Positions 58,578 to 64,000 of a stretch of 64,000 nt of DNA are shown piece by piece. Within the stretch, counting starts at the first letter, position 1; each line of letters starts with the position of its first letter. A program made the translations under genes and the position numbers. Below the pieces are notes generated by a model. The model made no database searches and was not told where the DNA came from. It worked only from the letters and a program-made list of their open reading frames with translations. This stretch comes from Owenia fusiformis (taxonomy: Eukaryota; Annelida; Polychaeta; Sabellida; Oweniidae): the NCBI GenBank assembly GCA_903813345.2, contig CAIIXF020000012.1:4011318-4075317 (forward strand). The letters run 5' to 3'.

Positions 58578-61500
58578 CTGAAAATATAGTCCCAGCATTA
58601 TAGAAATGGCCAATACCTTTACAGAGAAGTGAAGTCCGGATGGCTGTTTAAAACAAAGGGGACATGGACGTATCTAACATTACAGTACTCTCCCAGAAGG
58701 CTCCGATTCTAGTACATTAGGCCATGAATATGAGAAATAAATAAACAGTTTTGATGCTAAGATCTAATAATTATCCCAAAGTAGTTGTCATGGGTTTAAT
58801 GAGAGTTTCATAGTGAATTTCATACCAGGTACTGATGAAAACATAAATTTCAGTGGATGCTATTTTGATTGGTTAGCTGAATTTTTATTGACCATATTCT
58901 CGGTATTCTGATTGGTTAAGGTTAGATCAAAAGGATTTTGTCAAGCAAAATCAATGATTTGGAAGAGTGCTAGGAATCAAATTTACAGCATTCTTTTCAT
59001 GCCCCTATAAAATAGGGGTAAATTTACTTCTAGAGTGATTGTATCCATATACAAGAACTGTACGCAGGTTACATATGCTCATATAGTCGCAAGTTAATGC
59101 TGAACATGTGGTTCACCTGCAAATGGAGGTTGATCTAGCTGTGGTGCAAAGGTGATCAGTCAAGGTTGTCACACTCAGAATCACCGATCGACACAGCAAA
59201 AAGTTGATCACTATTCTATTTTAAGTTGAACCGTTGGAAAATGTCCCCGGAATCTTATTTCAGACCAGGATATAATTTCAGCATCCTCTAAATTCAAAAA
59301 TATTTTCGGATTTCTTTCAACTTTGGTGCCAATTACATGGGGTAATAACCCTTAATTTTGAGTGATGTATCCCGAAATGTGGGGATTTAAAAGCAGATGC
59401 CTTTATGACTAAAAATGGCATGAAAAGCTCTGCTGAAAATCCTGTTTCATAGTTTTGGAACTTTTTAATAAATTCACTTTACTTAGAGATCTTAGTTGTG
59501 TGTAATTACCTTGGTAACCGCCGCCTCCTTGGTAACCGCCACCTCCTTGGTAACCTCCTTTATTCTCCCTATTATCGTATTTTCCCTTGCCACCTGGAAT
59601 GTAAAAAACTTAAAGTAAACATCAAATGTCAATAAAGTACTAATTTGAATCCATTATAATTCAACATTGCATCTTGAACTATTTTGTAGCTCAGTTGTAG
59701 CTCTGAAAATGAGTCACCAGGGGTTGAATCCCCACTAGGATGGACTGACTTTTTCAAATCAGCCCTTAGACCCTAGATTAAGTGAAAGGCCAAAATCTAG
59801 CAGAATCGAGTTAGGAAAATATGATCCTACAAAAAATATATAGATCTAGTACCACAAATTTTGTAAGGTGGTATTTGTGAAGACATAGACGAGAATAATA
59901 AAATTGTATATTTTAGCCTATTGCTTTGTCTAGGGTGGCTTAGCACAGGATTTTATTTTGCATTTTCATTAAAATACCCCTAATTGGTTCCTATAATAAT
60001 TACACTCACGGTTATTATATCCTTCACCGCCATCTTTGTTGTATCTTTGCCCTGGAGTGTAATTAACAGATGTATGTTTAAAGGGAGAATCAGATCTATA
60101 GGGAGTGACAAATTGCATATTAATCCATTCCTCATGACCTCAAATACAAAGATCCTAAAAAGATTCAGGATATATCAAATTGGTGAAGTTTCAAAGTGCA
60201 AAAATGGGGGGAGGGGTGTTTAAATTCACCTTTGCAAAAATAGGGGAAAATGTTTAAATTTTCTTTTGTTTTTCTCAAATACACTTTGGAGATTTTTAGA
60301 AAACAAAAATGACAAAGAATGATGAGCCAAAAATATTCTGAAACTGAAACAATTTTGGCAAGAGTACTCTGAAAACTTCTTGCCACTAGCTTGCTAGATC
60401 TGATACTACCTATAGGGGTAGGGATAAAGGTGGTAAATAATCAAAATCAATGACATCAGAAATACCCACAATACAATGTTACCATGGTAACTATGGTCTA
60501 TCCCCATATCCCAAACATAAACTTTCATTTCATGACTCATGATTTTTTATATTAACTGGTCAGTTGTTGAGTTTCCTCTCAGGAGTTGAATTCCCTCTAG
60601 GATGAACTGACTTTTGCAAATCAGCCCTTAGCACAGGATTTTATTTTGCATTTTCATAAAAATGCCCCCTAATTGGTTCCTATAATAATATCACTCACGG
60701 TTATTATATCCTTCACCGCCATCTTTGTTGTATCTTTGCCCTGGAGTGTAATTAACATGTTTGCGTTTAACTATAGGTGGGGTAGGGGTAAAGGCGGAAA
60801 ACAATCAAAATTTAAATAATCTATCAAAAATACCCACAATGCAATGAAATGATTGAACGCAATAACCCAGACATACTGTATATTACAATTTTTCGTGATT
60901 CTTGTGATTTCTCTTGCATTAAAGCAACATTTTATTTTTGCAAAAAGCCTAATATTTGATCAGTCTATCGTACAATGTAAGAAAACAACAAAATCTGTTC
61001 AATATTCCAAAGTGAGACAATATTTACATTGTATTATAGACTGTATTGAGAGTGAGTTTTTATATGGGGGAATAATAACTAAATAGCAAAAAACATATGA
61101 ACAAAATATACTTACGATAACCACCTTCATTTTGTTGATTCCCTGAAAACAGAATAAATAGAGATAAATGATTATCCTGTGTGAGGTTCAGGATATAGGG
61201 ATTATCCCGAGGGTAGGATAACAGCAAGCAGACACTCTGAACTGAAGGAATCTATTCTTTTTTATTCATTTGTTGCTGTTCTCACAAGTATCAGATATAT
61301 TTGCAAATCTACCATTGTTTCAAACGACACATGTACCCTCCCCTCCATAATTTTGGCAACCCAGGTTTTCATTTTTTAAGGTTATGTTTTATTTATTTAT
61401 ACACTCATTAATGGCCCATGTAAAGTATTCAGTGGATAGCATATCAAAGCATGTGAATATTCGAATCTTAATTCTGTTCCCTAATTACAATAGTTGGAAA

Positions 61501-63718
61501 TTCATGCCAAATATGAAAATATGATGAACATTTTTAATCGCGAAACATAATCAGGCTTGTTGAAGGTGACTTTCGGTTGCCAAACTTATGGAGGGGAGTG
61601 TACATCTACTACATTTACGAGAATGCACACAGACTTTTTGTGACCAAATGCTTTTATTAAAGGGCGGTTATGTTACACATTTTAAGAGAACTTGTATGTG
61701 ATGTGTGATATCATGACGCCAATAGATTACTGTCCCTCTCAACTGTTTTTTTCCAGCACATCCTTAAACCAATTGGGCAAGTATAGAATGCGCCAAAAAA
61801 TGCCACTTTTTTTCAAAATGCTATAACTTTTTTGGCCCACCCTGTAAATACTACGAATGGGAGAAATAATCCAGAGATGACAATATAATTCTACACATTC
61901 CGGTACAAGTTTCTTTGTTATGTTTAGCTTAACCCCCATGGTCTTCTAGATGAGGAGGGTAAACAAATATTAGACTGCCAGGCAACACAATGTGTCAGAT
62001 GAGTTAAAATCTAGCGAACACATAGCTTCTGGAGAGTTGACAATTCCAATTGTTCACCTCTATGGTGCATTATTAAGCAAAATGCCAAGAGGTTAGATAG
62101 TTGTGTTCTGGAAATGAACTGAAATACAATATTTTTGTTCGGTGTTCGGAACAATGAATCTCGATCCACAAATCAGAAGGGATATGCATGAGTAATGGAG
62201 TATCTAGATATCTCTGAAAGTTATTTCCTCACCTGCCTTGTGCTCATGAATTGAAAAGATTCCATATAGTACTTGCCTGCACATGGATTTCATAGTATCC
62301 ATTAATAGTACAGTGTACTAGACATGGATTGAAAGCAGCCATATAGTACTACATATGAATTGAAAGTACAGATATAGTTCTTCCATACACATGAATTAAT
62401 AGTATCTATACAGTACTTGCCTCCACATGAATTGAAAGTACTGATATAGAACTTGCCTCCACATAAATTGAAAGTACTGATATAGTACTTGCCTCCACAT
62501 GAATTGAAAGTACTGATATAGTACTTGCCTCCACATGAATTGAAAGTACTGATATAGTACTTACCTCCACATGAATTGAAAGTACTGATATAGTACTTGC
62601 CTCCACATGAATTGAAAGTACTGATATAGTACTTACCTCCACATGAATTGAAAGTACTGATATAGTACTTGCCTCCACATGAATTAAAAGTACTGATATA
62701 GTGCTTACCTCCACATGAATTGAAAGTACTGATATAGTACTTGCCTCCACATGAATTGAATGTACTGATATAGTACTTAACTCCATATGAATTGAAAGTG
62801 CTGATATAGTATTTACCTCCACATGAATTGAAAGTACTGATATCGTACTTGCCTCCACATAAATTGGAAGTACTGATATAGTACTTACCTCCACATGAAT
62901 TGAAAGTACTGATATAGTACTTACCTCCACATGAATTGAAAGTATCCATATTGAACTTGTCTCAACATGAATTTAAAGTATCCATAGAGTACTTGCCTAC
63001 ACATGACTTGAAAACATCCATAAAGTACTTGCCTACACATGCTATTATACTACACAAAAAGCTTATAATATACTTTACATTCATAACATACTCAAACAAT
63101 TACCTGCTTATTTACAGCTCAAAGGCAGAGGGTTGTTTTTATGATATTTTAAAACACCACAAATGCTACCCATCTTTGTTCAAATTTTTTTATATAAATC
63201 AAATGCATGGTAATGTTTAAGGCTTAAGTAAAGCATGCGTCTGATGTTATATGTACACATTGTTTGGCTTACAAAGAATGAATAGACATTCCAACATTTA
63301 CTCAACTTAGTACAGAAAACTAAATGTGTTGAAGATGCATGCTGGGATAACTATTCTTCCTTTGTGCATTATCACTAGTGTAGTGATATGAAATAGTGCA
63401 TTAATTTGGGCAAATTACTCACTTCCACCGTATCCCTCCCCTTCCTGGTAGTTCCTCTTTTGTCCTGGTGATTGAAAGCAAATAGTGTTCAAAATCAAAT
63501 ATGATTAAAACAAGTGCATAAAATAAAACAAGGTATTAAAAATCCAAATGCATTGTTTCTAGGGAATTCAATTCAGAAAAAAATTTAGCCTCTTGTCAAA
63601 TATTGTTTCCAAATTTTAAGCCTAGTAATACAAAGCTTAACTCGAGACTAAATATAATTTCAAGTATTTTTCCAAAACAATTCCTGAAAACATCAAGTAT
63701 ACCTTTAGGAGAATTCAT
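58543..63718 (-). CDS. Gly/Tyr/Gln-rich protein encoded by phase-1 mini-exons (gene-level span, 5' end uncertain)
   Basis: Exons in gene order: 63703-63718, 63423-63464, 61116-61142, 60699-60740, 60010-60051, 59510-59593, 58543-58577. All internal exons start and end in phase 1, so any can be skipped or duplicated without frame loss. Joined product ends QKRNYQEGEGYGG, RNQQNEGGY, RQRYNKDGGEGYNN (twice), RGGKGKYDNRENKGG, three YQGGGG units and RAWQQQY. Such low-complexity G/Y/Q/R tails are typical of RNA-binding proteins of the hnRNP/FUS kind; no RRM or other domain is visible in the window, so that is only a guess. The first listed exon has an ATG with an in-frame stop upstream and may be the start, but the gene may also extend beyond the window. 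Confidence 0.7.
59510..59593 (-). CDS. Gly-rich gene exon with GGYQG repeats
   Basis: Acceptor ACATTCCAG, donor GTAATT. Encodes GGKGKYDNRENKGGYQGGGG then YQGGGGYQ; the GGTTACCAAGGAGG unit repeats three times. Phase 1 in and out. Confidence 0.8.
59687..59800 (+). mobile_element. tRNA-derived SINE
   Basis: TGTAGCTCAGTTGTAGCTCT, GGGGTTGAATCCCCACTAGG and ATGGACTGACTTTTTCAAAT CAGCCCTTAGA follow the order of the copy at 47291-47405. Confidence 0.75.
60010..60051 (-). CDS. Gly-rich gene, 42-nt mini-exon (copy A)
   Basis: Acceptor ACTCCAG, donor GTGAGT. Encodes QRYNKDGGEGYNN. Identical to copy B in its 42 bases. Confidence 0.78.
60570..60640 (+). mobile_element. tRNA-derived SINE fragment
   Basis: CAGGAGTTGAATTCCCTCTAGG and ATGAACTGACTTTTGCAAAT CAGCCCTTAG; the A-box half is missing or decayed. 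Confidence 0.6.
60699..60740 (-). CDS. Gly-rich gene, 42-nt mini-exon (copy B)
   Basis: Same exon as copy A, 689 bp further from the 3' end, with the same splice sites and near-identical flanking intron for over 60 bp on both sides. Confidence 0.78.
61116..61142 (-). CDS. Gly-rich gene, 27-nt mini-exon
   Basis: Acceptor TTTTCAG, donor GTAAGT. Encodes NQQNEGGY in phase 1. Confidence 0.7.
61143..62279. other. Intron of the Gly-rich gene
   Basis: AT-rich, no exon recognised. Around 61790-61850 GCGCCAAAAAATGCC and TTTTTTGGCCCACCCTGTA form an inverted pair and resemble spacer phrases at 28035-28075. Confidence 0.5.
62280..63050 (-). repeat. Minisatellite, 36-bp unit, about 17-20 copies
   Basis: Unit GAATTGAAAGTACTGATATA GTACTTGCCTCCACAT. 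Because 36 is a multiple of three, two frames stay open on the minus strand, giving a chance 12-residue repeat (TFNSCGGKYYIS). Read in the direction of the Gly-rich gene, each unit contains TGTGGAG|G(T/C)AAGTAC, a good donor consensus. It lies in an intron. Confidence 0.93.
63423..63464 (-). CDS. Gly-rich gene, 42-nt mini-exon
   Basis: Acceptor ATCACCAG, donor GTGAGT. Encodes QKRNYQEGEGYGG; same length and phase as copies A and B and similar in pattern (RNY..GEGY), so probably an older duplicate. Confidence 0.75.
63703..63718 (-). CDS. Possible first coding exon of the Gly-rich gene
   Basis: ATG at 63718 gives MNSPK plus one base, then donor GTATAC in phase 1. An in-frame TGA lies 15 bases upstream of the ATG. 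Short and without other support. Confidence 0.35.
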
Positions 63719-64000
63719 AATATAAAATGTTCAATATATATTTTCCTGAAGAAATCTATTGGCTCCTTACTTACCTATATGTTCGGTCCAAACAAGCTTA
63801 AGGTGTGCAATGTCACACAAGAATCACTCATTTAATTGTAAAATGAAGTCAAATCAACATTAACCAGAATTTTCCATTAAAATCAAATGAATCTTAAAAA
63901 TGAATTATGTACCCTTGAATTAAGAAACTTCTGCCCTGCAAATCTTGTCTTTAATTGCATTATTTTTTCTTGTCATCAATGGTAGATTGGAATGAAAAAT

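Larger units (their letters stand above)
59935..60760 (-). repeat. Tandem duplication carrying a mini-exon
   Basis: Blocks 59940-60068 and 60629-60757 both run CTTAGCACAGGATTTTATTT through the exon to GAGTGTAATTAACA with few differences. A shorter match follows in the next intron (ACTATAGGTGGGGTAGGGGT versus ACCTATAGGGGTAGGG, then AAATACCCACAATACAATG). Confidence 0.85.

Noticed and set aside
62302-62949. 215-codon minus-strand frame (and a second overlapping frame) as a Cys/Gly repeat protein
   Set aside because: A 36-bp minisatellite keeps any stop-free frame open; two frames are open at once, which argues against coding.

Overview
The window is nuclear DNA of an invertebrate animal. Genes are split by GT-AG introns, non-coding DNA is AT-rich, intergenic spaces are repeat-dense, snoRNAs sit in introns, and there are a tRNA-derived SINE, LINEs and many short inverted-repeat elements. 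The repeat content and protein types suit a marine lophotrochozoan, perhaps a mollusc, but nothing seen here fixes the species.

Layout. (1) 1-5230: repeat-rich sequence upstream of the first gene. (2) 5231 to about 32500 (+): a septin of the SEPT2/4/5 group. A distal start (exons at 5294, 5695 and 6691, the last with YKSD repeats) and an apparent second first exon at 16148 both splice in frame to a shared GTPase core of nine exons (25331-31167). (3) 32570-35430 (-): decayed, tandemly repeated coding-like sequence, possibly from an NHL/TRIM-type propeller protein, with a 78-bp array. (4) 38085-43852 (-): orthologue of INO80E, a chromatin-remodelling subunit; its 3' end is not resolved. (5) 45741-49465 (+): ribosomal protein L6 (RPL6), with three related box C/D snoRNAs in its first three introns. 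INO80E and RPL6 probably share a short divergent promoter. (6) About 50760-56312 (+): a LINE with two complete open reading frames (endonuclease and reverse transcriptase). (7) 58543 to at least 63718 (-): a gene of phase-1 mini-exons coding a Gly/Tyr/Gln-rich tail, with one mini-exon duplicated.

The most striking pattern is a set of minisatellites anchored on splice junctions. In two septin exons and one INO80E exon, the end of the intron plus the start of the exon (about 79-86 bp) is repeated 6, 8 and about 21 times just upstream of the real exon, and most copies keep a usable-looking acceptor. Septin P-loop and INO80E arrays share the same 81/86-bp spacing, and both 86-bp variants carry the same extra five bases. 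One septin exon also has its donor end repeated downstream, and the Gly-rich gene has an intronic 36-bp array with a donor-like motif in every unit. I know of no name for this arrangement; it could be a mutational habit of this genome, a source of alternative acceptors, or both.

The genes are otherwise ordinary housekeeping genes with no evident shared pathway: cytoskeletal GTPase, chromatin remodelling, ribosome and RNA modification, and a probable RNA-associated protein.
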